Source: Planctomycetota bacterium
GTDB taxonomy: Bacteria > Planctomycetota > GCA-002687715 > DRQF01
Length of the DNA: 23,489 nucleotides
Assembly: GCA_015485455.1 (NCBI GenBank)
Contig: WFTN01000005.1
Location: 1 to 23,489, forward strand
Reading direction: 5' to 3'
Below the pieces are notes generated by a model. That model was not told the DNA's origin. It saw only the letters and a program-made list of their open reading frames with translations, and did no database searches. Made by a program: the position numbers and the translations under genes. Of this stretch, positions 16,301 to 23,123 are shown piece after piece (position 1 is the first letter of the stretch; the number at the start of each line of letters is the position of its first letter).

Positions 16301-17030
16301 TCAGGTTGGGGAGGTCGGCACAATTGATATCGACACGACAACCCCTCAAAAGCAATATGCCCGCCGACTCATCGCCACGATTGTGAAACGGGAACGGGGC
16401 CCAAGTATCAGCGATCGATTTCAAGTTTGGGACGCTGGAGGCACTATGCTTCTGGATCAACCCTGCAGCGAACGCACCCAGGTCATTTGCCTCAATCTCA
16501 TCATCAGTCGCAAGACCATCAAGCTACCTTTATCGCTGCGCTTCATCGCCCCAAAAAGAAAAAACACCAAAGATTTGGGTGTCATGTTAGCGACCATCAT
16601 TCCATTGATGACGCCTTTCGAATTATGGCCAGCGGAAATGACGAATTTGGACCAAGTCGGTATTCTGCAGAGGTTCTCTCCTGGGTGGCGAACCACGATG
16701 ACAAACCCCGACCTTTGTTTCATGCCACAAACGGGAGGCAGCCTCATGCTCAAAGGTGCTCAAGAAGAAAAATCAACAGCCACAGTTCAATTGATCACAG
16801 CCAAGACTCCCTGCCTCATCGAAATCAGTATGTTTGGGGAAGACCTTGGCACCTTCAAGTTAGCGGGAGGAAGAATTCCACGTACCATCCACTTGAAAGG
16901 GATAAATCGTCGCTACCGTAAGAAGGCCACCAACCAATTCGACTTCGCCATCAAGCCACTCCCCGGAGGGACATTACCAATCGGCACTCCAGGAGATACC
17001 GTCGCTTTGAAAACCTTCCGGCTCAATTAG
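13368..17030 (+). CDS. Membrane sulfatase/alkaline-phosphatase superfamily enzyme fused to HEAT repeats and a beta-rich C terminus
   Basis: Numbered from the ATG at 13368 (starts at 13260 or 13296 would add 36 or 24 residues). About seven membrane helices lie between residues 20 and 228. The catalytic domain (about 292-645) should face outside. Its metal sites are VSVDAVRRDH with Asp301 and Asp306, and TSDHGEAFGEHG with Asp495 and His496; THLMDPHAPY (436-445) is also family-typical. The nucleophile region reads SPSTSSFFSLMS: the C/S-x-P-x-R signature of true sulfatases is absent, and Thr339 or a nearby serine is the likely nucleophile, as in lipoteichoic-acid synthase or phosphoethanolamine transferases. 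HEAT-like helices follow (about 680-940, for example VILRRRAAWTLWDL). A beta-rich region that may bind sugar completes the protein (about 977-1220). Likely role: hydrolysis or transfer of phospho- or sulfo-groups on an envelope glycan or lipid. The stop overlaps the convergent regulator gene by 8 bases. Confidence 0.9.
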   Translation: MPAKNTETANSNSLQGLGATLPFASAFLGALAVVFFDVFLTKGSTGTILSWPTLSAVGGFSGIIAWTTGVLMSLSQWTLSRPKRGRVLGFVLESLPFSLPLAMLATTLFEGGMMRTYAFGGLGPIFVFLVGTIAVTITSRSWRNWTEIRTVHGMVLLLAFGGLIFFVDRTYYVGLYPGIHQVLSFTVFATSAIVAQRTLRHLPSRKICQGLTSLALVGACWITFFLFQGPPAPRALLFEDLSSTRSICGLWWFKRPSVQEVNPSALSLRFQNWETLRDKSRQELSGLRGGKKFNLLFVSVDAVRRDHTTLHGYKRNTTPFLEELAEKSFVFDDARSPSTSSFFSLMSILSGSYPSGISLSGGQEPDLLGRSLHSAGYTSLGIYTDAVFTARPNHWPRPDLRLGQDVYEFNTTESKKMIGRVLEAVSTIKSPFFLFTHLMDPHAPYRKHDAFDFGSRDIDRYDSEVAFADSQLRRLFIGLEEQELLESTVVVITSDHGEAFGEHGAFLHGGLPHEEQCRVPLLIFVPYMEGGKLVQGSVSLTSLAPTLVDLLGSRKLANSEAASLAPLMLGHTNPEDYYAVSERPSIHEDEDLSSVTTLVQGKYKFRAQYEAGLRTLYDLEKDSLEKNDISQSDPKAFTAMSQLFREWQSDCVFKRHQGHNLNPQFNALRDEILLGSNDEIPLVFDFLKMEDQTVQIEAALLLFDLEVEGRIPGSNGLCSFEANKKDKTLIGLQDLLGARREKRPFRQAAALLTSTNVILRRRAAWTLWDLYDLPFAPVIAKVRLPQEKDPQTRADLLGVLARNQEKVDIPELLKIATKMKGPPATRLLISLMTRQEEAIETFIEETISQEDSPLAHTLIRYLGASDTPRRRKLVTRLLRLDRYTLRASTVEALKTFPPSPWLASLFRRLILHEPHRVLRLKAAKLLATYPGDQNAQAMLTSLGTYPGSALGMGYLLANHHKQAIENWSLKETDLKLPLQVGEVGTIDIDTTTPQKQYARRLIATIVKRERGPSISDRFQVWDAGGTMLLDQPCSERTQVICLNLIISRKTIKLPLSLRFIAPKRKNTKDLGVMLATIIPLMTPFELWPAEMTNLDQVGILQRFSPGWRTTMTNPDLCFMPQTGGSLMLKGAQEEKSTATVQLITAKTPCLIEISMFGEDLGTFKLAGGRIPRTIHLKGINRRYRKKATNQFDFAIKPLPGGTLPIGTPGDTVALKTFRLN

Positions 17031-17706
17031 AATTGGTGGCCAGCTTGTAGCCAATGCCATGAACCGTAAGAAGAATTGTTGGTTCTTTCGGGTCAAGTTC
17101 AATTTTTCTGCGAAGCCTGGCGACATGATTATCTAAGGTTCGCGTTAAGGTTGACATCCCTGGCCCCCATACTTTCTCCAAGAGATCTTCCCGAGAGACA
17201 ACCGCCCCCGGATTCGCCAAGAGCAATTGAAGAATAGCGCATTCCATGTTGGTCAAAGCCATGACCTGGTCATTGCGGCTTATGCGATAATTATCAAGGT
17301 CCAATGTCCAAGGGCCGATTGTCCCCAGAGGTACCCCGGTTTGAGGAAGGCGCCTTAAGATTCGTCTCAGTCTAGCAATGAGTTCACTGACGCCAAAAGG
17401 CTTCCGGACATAATCGTCCGCCCCCAGTTCGAGGGCTACAACAGCATCGGATTCATCCGAGCGGGCAGTCAGCATCACCACGGGACAACTCTGATCTTTC
17501 TGTCGAATTGTTTCTAACATTTCCAGGCCAGACATCCCCGGCAACATGATGTCGAGTAGGAAGAGATTACAATCAGAATCCCTCCAAGCGTCAAGACCAG
17601 ATTCCGCAGACGAACAGCCAGTCACCAAGAACCCCTCCTTCTTTAGATTGAATTCCAAGCCATACCTCAAATGCTCTTCGTCTTCCACGAGTATGATTCT
17701 ATGCAT
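17023..17706 (-). CDS. OmpR/PhoB-family response regulator
   Basis: The receiver domain (1-115) has acidic EDE at 8-10, phospho-acceptor Asp52 (LLDIMLPG), Thr80 and Lys102 (RKPF). A winged-helix DNA-binding domain follows (about 130-227), with LTNMECAILQLLL and the closing VHGIGYKL. It is a transcription factor activated by the sensor kinase encoded just upstream. The ATG at 17706 is preferred: it overlaps the kinase stop by 8 bases and has a weak GGTG before it. A GTG at 17715 would add three residues. The overlap implies translational coupling with the kinase. Its target genes are not known; the 10-bp repeats at 11730-11759 are one candidate site. Confidence 0.93.
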   Translation of the reverse strand: MHRIILVEDEEHLRYGLEFNLKKEGFLVTGCSSAESGLDAWRDSDCNLFLLDIMLPGMSGLEMLETIRQKDQSCPVVMLTARSDESDAVVALELGADDYVRKPFGVSELIARLRRILRRLPQTGVPLGTIGPWTLDLDNYRISRNDQVMALTNMECAILQLLLANPGAVVSREDLLEKVWGPGMSTLTRTLDNHVARLRRKIELDPKEPTILLTVHGIGYKLATNSN

Positions 17707-19576
17707 TGTTGTCACCAGTCTCTGCTGGAATTCGAAACAGCATCGTCGTACCTCCGTTTCCAGTTTTCAAGATCTTCAGAGTCCCTTGGGCCCGTTCAGT
17801 TGCAATCTTTGCGATATGAAGCCCCAAACCCGTCCCTGTCCCTTGTCGGGCCAAAGCATGCTCACCCCGGTAGAAGCGATCGAAAACCCGAACCTGATCA
17901 TCTTTCGGGATTCCTGGGCCTTGATCCGATACGGCAATCTCGACTTGATCATCTTTCACTTGAGCTAAAATCTCAACACACCCAGCTTCCGGGCTAAATG
18001 CCAAAGCATTCTCCACCACATTGTCCAATCCGTCCGCCAATGACGTGGCATCACCACGAATGAAAGGAAGCTCGCCGCGAATGCTCAACCGAAGCCGGAG
18101 GCCGCGGAGTGAGGCCGTCTCCTGCCATTGCTCCAACCGCGCCAACAAGACCTGCTTGAGGTCGATCGTAACCGAAACGAATTCGGTCTTGTCCAAACGA
18201 GCCTCCCCCATGATGTGATGAAGGAAATGACCAAGACGAGTTGATTCACGGATCAAGATATCCAGCATTCGTCGGCGCTCCCTTTCATCATCCACATGAT
18301 CTCCCGCCAACGTTTCTGCGAACAGCCGAAGATTGGCCACAGGGGTCTTAAGTTGATGGGAAACGTTGGCCAGAAACCCGCTTTTGGCAGTCAAAGCCCG
18401 GCGATGTTCAGCCAGGGATTTTTGCTCCCTCACCCAACCGAACCGCAAGATTCCTAAACCAAAAAGAACAAACGTCGCCACAAGCGCACTACGCCAGGGA
18501 AAAACCCGCGGCGTCGCTTCATGGGTGAAAGCCAAGAGAAGTCCTCCCCCTGCGCTCCCCAATGAAAAGGTTTGCTGGTCTTTGTTTTGCGGTGATCTGA
18601 GCAAGCAGAATTTATTGACTTCGTCAGCCTCTATGAGTTTTCCAAGGGCATGCCGATGTCGAGATTGGAGTCCGTGGAATTCGATTCTCTCTTTCTCTTT
18701 GTTTTCCTCAGCCCACCAAACGAAGTGGAGCCGACCCTGACTCGACCCAAGGGCGCCAGCGACTATGTCAGTCTTGGCGAAGTCTTCGCCCATGAGAAGA
18801 GACCGCAATCGCAGACTGTCAAGTTTATCGTTGATGCTATTCTGAATGTCCTTTCGCAAATCAGGAGAGATTGGCTTGAGCAGGGAGGCGATCTCTTGGA
18901 GCCAAAGGTATGCTGGGTCCCGGGGCTCAGAAAGAACAGGAAGTAAAGTAGAGATGGCGACCTTCACCAGGCGTCGTTGCCCTTCTTGCGAATCCATTTC
19001 AGGAGCACAACGAATAAGAAGGTCTGCTATCACTCCTTGAGGAAGGAAGGTTAGCGAATCATGAGACAAGAGTGGAATTCGAGTTTTCTTGGCTTCAATC
19101 GAACGCCCATCTTTGTCAAGCAGATTGGCCAAGTGGTATTGCAAAAGCGCTTGGGTCGGATTCGAGAGGTTCTTTGGAGCCTGAGCTATTTTGGCGATGG
19201 CGTCATCGACTCGGGCAACATAGATGGCGGACAGAACCCCCTGAAGAAAACTTCTTTCCGCCGATGAGACTTGCAGTAGAAAGTCATCGACCAAAAGAAT
19301 TCCCCTCATCTCTGGGGTAACTATTCTGCCGCTTCGATCAATCACCGTTGACACAAAGGATTGAGGATCGTAGGAGGCACCAGTGCGAATCGCTATAATT
19401 TGGGCATCAAGCTGGGCCAGAAGAGAGCGCCCCGCTGCTTCCAATTCGAGCTCACGATTAGACTGGTACAAGGAGATCGCACGCTGCCTCTCTGTTTCGA
19501 AACTCCACCAAGAGAACGTCCCTAAGCTGAGAAATCCCAAGGTAAAGATAATCAGTCCTGTGTGCTTGCCGTTCAT
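17699..19576 (-). CDS. Sensor histidine kinase with large extracytoplasmic helical domain
   Basis: A first membrane helix (about 8-24) and a second (about 361-380) enclose a 330-residue extracytoplasmic region of no family I recognise. Parts of it (PTQALLQYHLANLLDKDGRS at 140-159 and nearby) look like TPR-type helices. The cytoplasmic kinase is complete: H-box FLANVSHQLKTP with His407, N-box with Asn523 (VENALAFSPEAG), G1 box DQGPGI (551-556), F-box FDRFYRG and G2 box GTGTGLGL (579-586). The layout matches EnvZ/PhoR-class kinases without PAS or HAMP. GGAG (19581-19584 on the minus strand) precedes the ATG. It pairs with the overlapping regulator at 17023. The gene starts 70 bases after the RegA-like stop on the same strand, so it may be read from the same transcript or from its own promoter. 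Confidence 0.93.
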   Translation of the reverse strand: MNGKHTGLIIFTLGFLSLGTFSWWSFETERQRAISLYQSNRELELEAAGRSLLAQLDAQIIAIRTGASYDPQSFVSTVIDRSGRIVTPEMRGILLVDDFLLQVSSAERSFLQGVLSAIYVARVDDAIAKIAQAPKNLSNPTQALLQYHLANLLDKDGRSIEAKKTRIPLLSHDSLTFLPQGVIADLLIRCAPEMDSQEGQRRLVKVAISTLLPVLSEPRDPAYLWLQEIASLLKPISPDLRKDIQNSINDKLDSLRLRSLLMGEDFAKTDIVAGALGSSQGRLHFVWWAEENKEKERIEFHGLQSRHRHALGKLIEADEVNKFCLLRSPQNKDQQTFSLGSAGGGLLLAFTHEATPRVFPWRSALVATFVLFGLGILRFGWVREQKSLAEHRRALTAKSGFLANVSHQLKTPVANLRLFAETLAGDHVDDERERRRMLDILIRESTRLGHFLHHIMGEARLDKTEFVSVTIDLKQVLLARLEQWQETASLRGLRLRLSIRGELPFIRGDATSLADGLDNVVENALAFSPEAGCVEILAQVKDDQVEIAVSDQGPGIPKDDQVRVFDRFYRGEHALARQGTGTGLGLHIAKIATERAQGTLKILKTGNGGTTMLFRIPAETGDNNA

Positions 19577-19646
19577 GGGACTCCACTATAGCAGGAGTTC
19601 CGATTGGGACCGCCTTATTCAGAAGAAGGTGGTCAGGCCGTCGACA

Positions 19647-20228
19647 TCATTGCCTTGGGGCGTACTTTTGCAACTTGCGCTGCAAAGAACGTCGATGAAT
19701 CCCCAGTCGCCGGGCTGCTTCAGAGATGTTGTTGCCACAATCCGCCAAGACACGATTGATATGTTCCCACTCCACTCGGGCCAAACTGGGTGCCTTATAA
19801 TCCACACTGCTTGGGTCCAGGGCTTCCCCTTCGCTGCGATCAAAAGCGGCGAGGATATCATCCACGTCGGCAGGTTTCGAAAGGTAGCTCAAAGCCCCTA
19901 ACTTCACCGCATCAACTGCCGTGGCAATGCTGCCATAGCCAGTGAGCACCAGTACTTTCGTTGACGGATCGATGGCAATGAGGTCGCGCACAACTTCCAG
20001 ACCGTTGCCATCGGGCATCTTCAAGTCGACAATGGCATACTCGGGGGAATCTTTCTTGGCAGCGGCACATGCTTCCGTTCGTCCACCGGCAGCAGTGACT
20101 TCATAGCCTCGCTTGGTAAATGCCCGGGTCAAGCGGTCTCGCAACGCCGGATCATCGTCAACGATTAACAAAGTATGTGCCTCGAGTTTTCCGGCACCAT
20201 CGGCGGCGTTCGTGATTGGCGTTGGCAT
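19647..20228 (-). CDS. RegA/PrrA/ActR-like redox response regulator
   Basis: The receiver domain has IVDDD at 22-26, phospho-acceptor Asp68 (IVDLKMPDGNG) and Lys118 (LSKPADVDD). A linker leads to a Fis-type helix-turn-helix at about 151-190 (NNISEAARRLGIHRRSLQRK), whose wording is characteristic of the RegA family. At 193 residues it has the usual family length, with about 15 extra residues in front. In proteobacteria this protein controls respiration, photosynthesis, and carbon and nitrogen fixation genes in response to redox state. The gene begins 17 bases after the RegB-like kinase, which makes them a pair. No sigma54 AAA domain is present, so it is not an NtrC-type activator. Confidence 0.93.
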   Translation of the reverse strand: MPTPITNAADGAGKLEAHTLLIVDDDPALRDRLTRAFTKRGYEVTAAGGRTEACAAAKKDSPEYAIVDLKMPDGNGLEVVRDLIAIDPSTKVLVLTGYGSIATAVDAVKLGALSYLSKPADVDDILAAFDRSEGEALDPSSVDYKAPSLARVEWEHINRVLADCGNNISEAARRLGIHRRSLQRKLQKYAPRQ

Positions 20229-20245
20229 GCTCTTGTCTTTCAGGA

Positions 20246-21631
20246 TTATGAGTCACTCGCAGGGTCTAGCTTGGCCGCCCCCGGGATTTCATCCAGATTC
20301 TGTTTCGAAAACAAAGGAATCGATGCTCGCATCACTGTTCCTTTTGTTCCTGTTGTTATCAACTCAACAACACCACCCAAGCGTTCCACAACCGATCGGC
20401 TGAGATAGAGCCCCAGGCCCATTCCCCGGCCCGTGGATTTGGTGGTGAAAAATGGTTCAAACGCGCGGCTCGAGACCTCAGGGCTCATTCCTGTCCCATG
20501 ATCGGTCACCAGTAAGATCATGTTATCTCCCTGACGCTCGATCGCCAACTTGACGTCGTGATCTCCCCGGCCAGCGTCTAAGGCGTTGGTCACCAGCCCC
20601 CTGAGGGCTCGTGTGAGGGCTTTTCGCGGAAAACTGATCTTTTTGTCCAACAAATCATCCTCAATCTCGATTTGAGCTCGCTCACCATTGGGAATGGGAT
20701 CGAGAATCCACTGGAGGAGCTCCCCGAGAGATGCCTGGACCATAGGCTCCCCAGAAAGCTCTCCGGAATCCGCAGACATTTGCTCAAGAATATCGCGACA
20801 ACGCTTCACTTGGGCGCGAATCAGGGCCACGTCGGCCACTGAATCTTGGTTGAGTCCCCTCGATGGATCGAGGTTTTCCAAATCATGCTGCAATTCACCG
20901 GCGGCAACAGCGATGGTTGAAAGTGGAGTCGAAAGCTCATGGGCCGCCCCCGCCGCTAGGGTGACCAAAGACTCGATGCGATCGTGGCGGGATTGTTTCA
21001 AGCGCACATTCACCAGATCTTGCTCACGCTTGGACAACTCCTCGTTAATGTGAACAACAAACCACGCTATGGTGAGGGCAACGGTGGAAAATGCCGCCAA
21101 GCCGCCCCAGTGCAAGAGATCATTGAGATCTTGGTGGGCACCGTGCTGCAGAAGTGATTCATGCTGAACAAAGACGAAACTGAAGCACAGCAAGCATTCC
21201 AAAGCCAATGCCCAGGCCCAAAAGGGGCGCAAGATGATCGCCGCCAAAACAACATGAACAAGATAGAAAATGGCGAAAGGATTCTCAGAACCGCCAGTGA
21301 CATAGAGCAAGCCACTGAAGAGCACCACATCAAAGGCCATGATGGCCAAGAGTTCAGATTCGTTGAGAATGGCACTTTTGGAATCAGAATTCCGTGCCAT
21401 GCCAAAGCGAATATGCAAGACCAGGTTGGTAACAGCGGTCACCCCAACGATGACAACCAATTGCACAAAAGGAAGATCGGCTGACACCAGAGCGATCACA
21501 AAGGCAATCGTCAGCAATTGGCCAACAACCGCGGCCCAACGCAATTTGAGCAACCAACGATAGTTGATGCGAACCCGCTCTAAGGCGGTCAATGCCTCTT
21601 GTTCTTTAACCTGATCGAGATTCGGTGACAT
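20246..21631 (-). CDS. RegB/PrrB-like redox-sensing membrane histidine kinase
   Basis: Numbered from the ATG at 21631; a GTG at 21679 is the longer alternative and neither has a strong ribosome binding site. Five or six membrane helices span about 30-195. They contain GGSENPF (113-119), the GGxxNPF quinone-binding motif of RegB. The H-box is LAAGAAHELSTPLSTIAV with His231. Cys278 lies between basic residues (VKRCRDIL), matching the redox-active cysteine of RegB. The ATPase part has Asn349, DHGTGM (377-382) and GRGMGLGL (401-408). In known systems oxidised quinone or disulfide formation turns the kinase off. The same is expected here because both sensing elements are kept. It is upstream of and co-oriented with the RegA-like gene. 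A hairpin sits in the leader between this gene and the sigma gene. Confidence 0.93.
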   Translation of the reverse strand: MSPNLDQVKEQEALTALERVRINYRWLLKLRWAAVVGQLLTIAFVIALVSADLPFVQLVVIVGVTAVTNLVLHIRFGMARNSDSKSAILNESELLAIMAFDVVLFSGLLYVTGGSENPFAIFYLVHVVLAAIILRPFWAWALALECLLCFSFVFVQHESLLQHGAHQDLNDLLHWGGLAAFSTVALTIAWFVVHINEELSKREQDLVNVRLKQSRHDRIESLVTLAAGAAHELSTPLSTIAVAAGELQHDLENLDPSRGLNQDSVADVALIRAQVKRCRDILEQMSADSGELSGEPMVQASLGELLQWILDPIPNGERAQIEIEDDLLDKKISFPRKALTRALRGLVTNALDAGRGDHDVKLAIERQGDNMILLVTDHGTGMSPEVSSRAFEPFFTTKSTGRGMGLGLYLSRSVVERLGGVVELITTGTKGTVMRASIPLFSKQNLDEIPGAAKLDPASDS

Positions 21632-21698
21632 GGGCCGATCATATGAATTCCTTATGGGAAGCGATATGCCGTTTCCCACAATCTTCCATCAGAGGCCG

Positions 21699-21733
21699 TT
21701 TTTGAGGTCCAAGAGTCGTGGATGCCTCAAAAA
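21699..21733. repeat. Hairpin-forming inverted repeat between sigma factor and RegB-like genes
   Basis: TTTTTGAGG (21699-21707) pairs perfectly with CCTCAAAAA (21725-21733). Inside it, TCCA and TGGA can pair across a small bulge. There is no T-run after the stem in the minus-strand direction, so it is not a standard intrinsic terminator. It may limit read-through or affect translation of the kinase gene. Confidence 0.5.
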
Positions 21734-21741
21734 TGGTTGAG

Positions 21742-22983
21742 TCACCCGGTGCTGAGCTCTTTCAGAACACCGCTGTCAGGACCTTCCCGAAGAAACTTGA
21801 GCGCCTCTTCCTGCAACTGACGGATGCGCTCAGAAGAAACTCCCAAAATGGCTCCAATCTCCCCCAACGTATGGGGTCGCTTGGTCTCGATGCCGAATCG
21901 CAGTCTGAGGATCTTCCTCAAGCGCTCCGGCAACGTAGAGATGGAGCTCTTGACAAAATTGGAGAGGTCTAATCCCATCACCTTTTCGTCTGGCTGAGGA
22001 AGAACGCGGTCCGCTATCGTGTCAGCAAAACCATGATCTTCTCCCGACCGGGCATTGTCGAGGCTGACCATGCCGCCCGTGACAGATGGATTCGACATCA
22101 ACTTGGGGATCTTGTACTTCTTGCCTTGGTAATTGACCACTTCGGGCATGGGTTTGTCGGCGTCATGCTCTTTGGCAACTTTGCGCAGCAGATGAGTGAG
22201 ATGAACTGGCAGACGGATGATTCGGCTTTTTTCTTCCAAAGCCCGAATGACGCTCTGCTTGATCCAGAGGAATGCATAAGTCGAAAAGCGAACGCTGAAT
22301 CGTTCGTTGAAAGATTCTGCCGCCCGCATCAGGCCAATATTGCCTTCTTGGATCAACTCATCGAATGTCATGGGGCCTGGGACATACTGCCAAGCCACCT
22401 TGAGCACCAACCGCAGATTGCGCTCAATCAGTGGTCGCCTCGTTTCATCGAATTTCGCCCGTGTCTGTGCTACACGCTCTGCCACAGAAGAACCGTGGAC
22501 GGCGATGGCAGCGTCCCGATAGCGCTCCATGGGGCGAGGTCTAAAACCAATGAACAAAACAGATCGAACCAGACGGCGTGTGCGCCTGCGAAAGCGATAT
22601 TGAAAGGGCCTTTTGCCGCTATAGCGGACAAATTTTGAAAAAATCCCGTATAGCCGTTTCAGATGATCATCTGGACCAATTTGTCCTGGCTTGAGACGAG
22701 GTGGCCCTGGAATGAGAGAACTTCCGGCGATTTCTTCGCGGTTCCATTTCTGGATATCGCTCCAAACAGCCTCTAAGGCTGCTTCTGTGTGCATGTAGGA
22801 CGTCGCCCACGCATCACGGTCCTGAACCAATTGGCTGAGCAAGGCTTTCTCTTCTGCCTTGGTGAGGAGCTTATGGGATTCAACATCCCGCATATAGAGG
22901 TCGAGGGGCTCCGTAGGTCTCGAGCGACCACGCCCACTACCTTTGATAGCTTTCTTTGACGTAAAGCTTTTGTCGTACGTCAT
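21742..22983 (-). CDS. Sigma-70 family RNA polymerase sigma factor (primary-like, divergent)
   Basis: Region 1.2 is at 24-56 (PLDLYMRDVESHKLLTKAEE), region 2 at 187-262 (DELIQEGNIGLM, FSTYAFLWIKQ, then IIRLPVHL), and region 3 around 263-340. Region 4 at 350-398 ends in the helix-turn-helix TLGEIGAILGVSSERIRQLQ. Region 1.1 is missing, as in many group 2 factors. A 130-residue spacer between regions 1.2 and 2 contains a very basic stretch (RFRRRTRRLVR at 130-140). In the -10 reading helix, primary factors have WWIRQAIT; here it is Leu239-Trp240-IKQSVI. One stacking tryptophan and the threonine are thus replaced. This suggests an alternative factor with altered -10 preference rather than the housekeeping one. 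GGAAG lies 7 bases before the ATG. The gene is divergent from the SufR-like gene and heads a row of regulatory genes. Confidence 0.92.
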   Translation of the reverse strand: MTYDKSFTSKKAIKGSGRGRSRPTEPLDLYMRDVESHKLLTKAEEKALLSQLVQDRDAWATSYMHTEAALEAVWSDIQKWNREEIAGSSLIPGPPRLKPGQIGPDDHLKRLYGIFSKFVRYSGKRPFQYRFRRRTRRLVRSVLFIGFRPRPMERYRDAAIAVHGSSVAERVAQTRAKFDETRRPLIERNLRLVLKVAWQYVPGPMTFDELIQEGNIGLMRAAESFNERFSVRFSTYAFLWIKQSVIRALEEKSRIIRLPVHLTHLLRKVAKEHDADKPMPEVVNYQGKKYKIPKLMSNPSVTGGMVSLDNARSGEDHGFADTIADRVLPQPDEKVMGLDLSNFVKSSISTLPERLRKILRLRFGIETKRPHTLGEIGAILGVSSERIRQLQEEALKFLREGPDSGVLKELSTG

Positions 22984-23123
22984 TTATCTTCTTCCTATGC
23001 AAGATAAGCGGCAATTAAATAAGCCATTGCTTCTTAAAATAGCACTTTAGAATTTCTCTGCAAGTTGCGTTAGAATCGAAAAGAGAATTCTGAAAGTTTC
23101 CCCATACGATTGGGACGAAAATC
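22984..23123. promoter_or_regulatory. Divergent AT-rich promoter region of sigma and SufR-like genes
   Basis: The stretch is visibly richer in AT than its surroundings. It has two TTAGAAT copies (23047-23053 and 23070-23076), each containing a -10-like TAGAAT for the plus strand. A short palindrome GCAAgTTGC (23060-23068) lies between them, a position suited to an operator for the SufR-like protein. The first TAGAAT has a TTGCTT 15 bases upstream. The known cyanobacterial SufR operator (CAAC-N6-GTTG) was not found. Evidence is pattern only. Confidence 0.35.

Noticed and set aside
19577..19592. TATAGT as a promoter -10 and a GGACTCC/GGAGTTCC stem before the second histidine kinase
   Set aside because: No -35 at a proper distance, and the stem needs a bulge; chance is likely.
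19383..19901. 172-codon plus-strand frame over the kinase/RegA-like junction
   Set aside because: It spans two minus-strand genes and their spacer, and has no recognisable product.
22033..22638. 201-codon plus-strand frame opposite the sigma factor
   Set aside because: Antisense to conserved sigma regions 2 and 3, with no domain signal.
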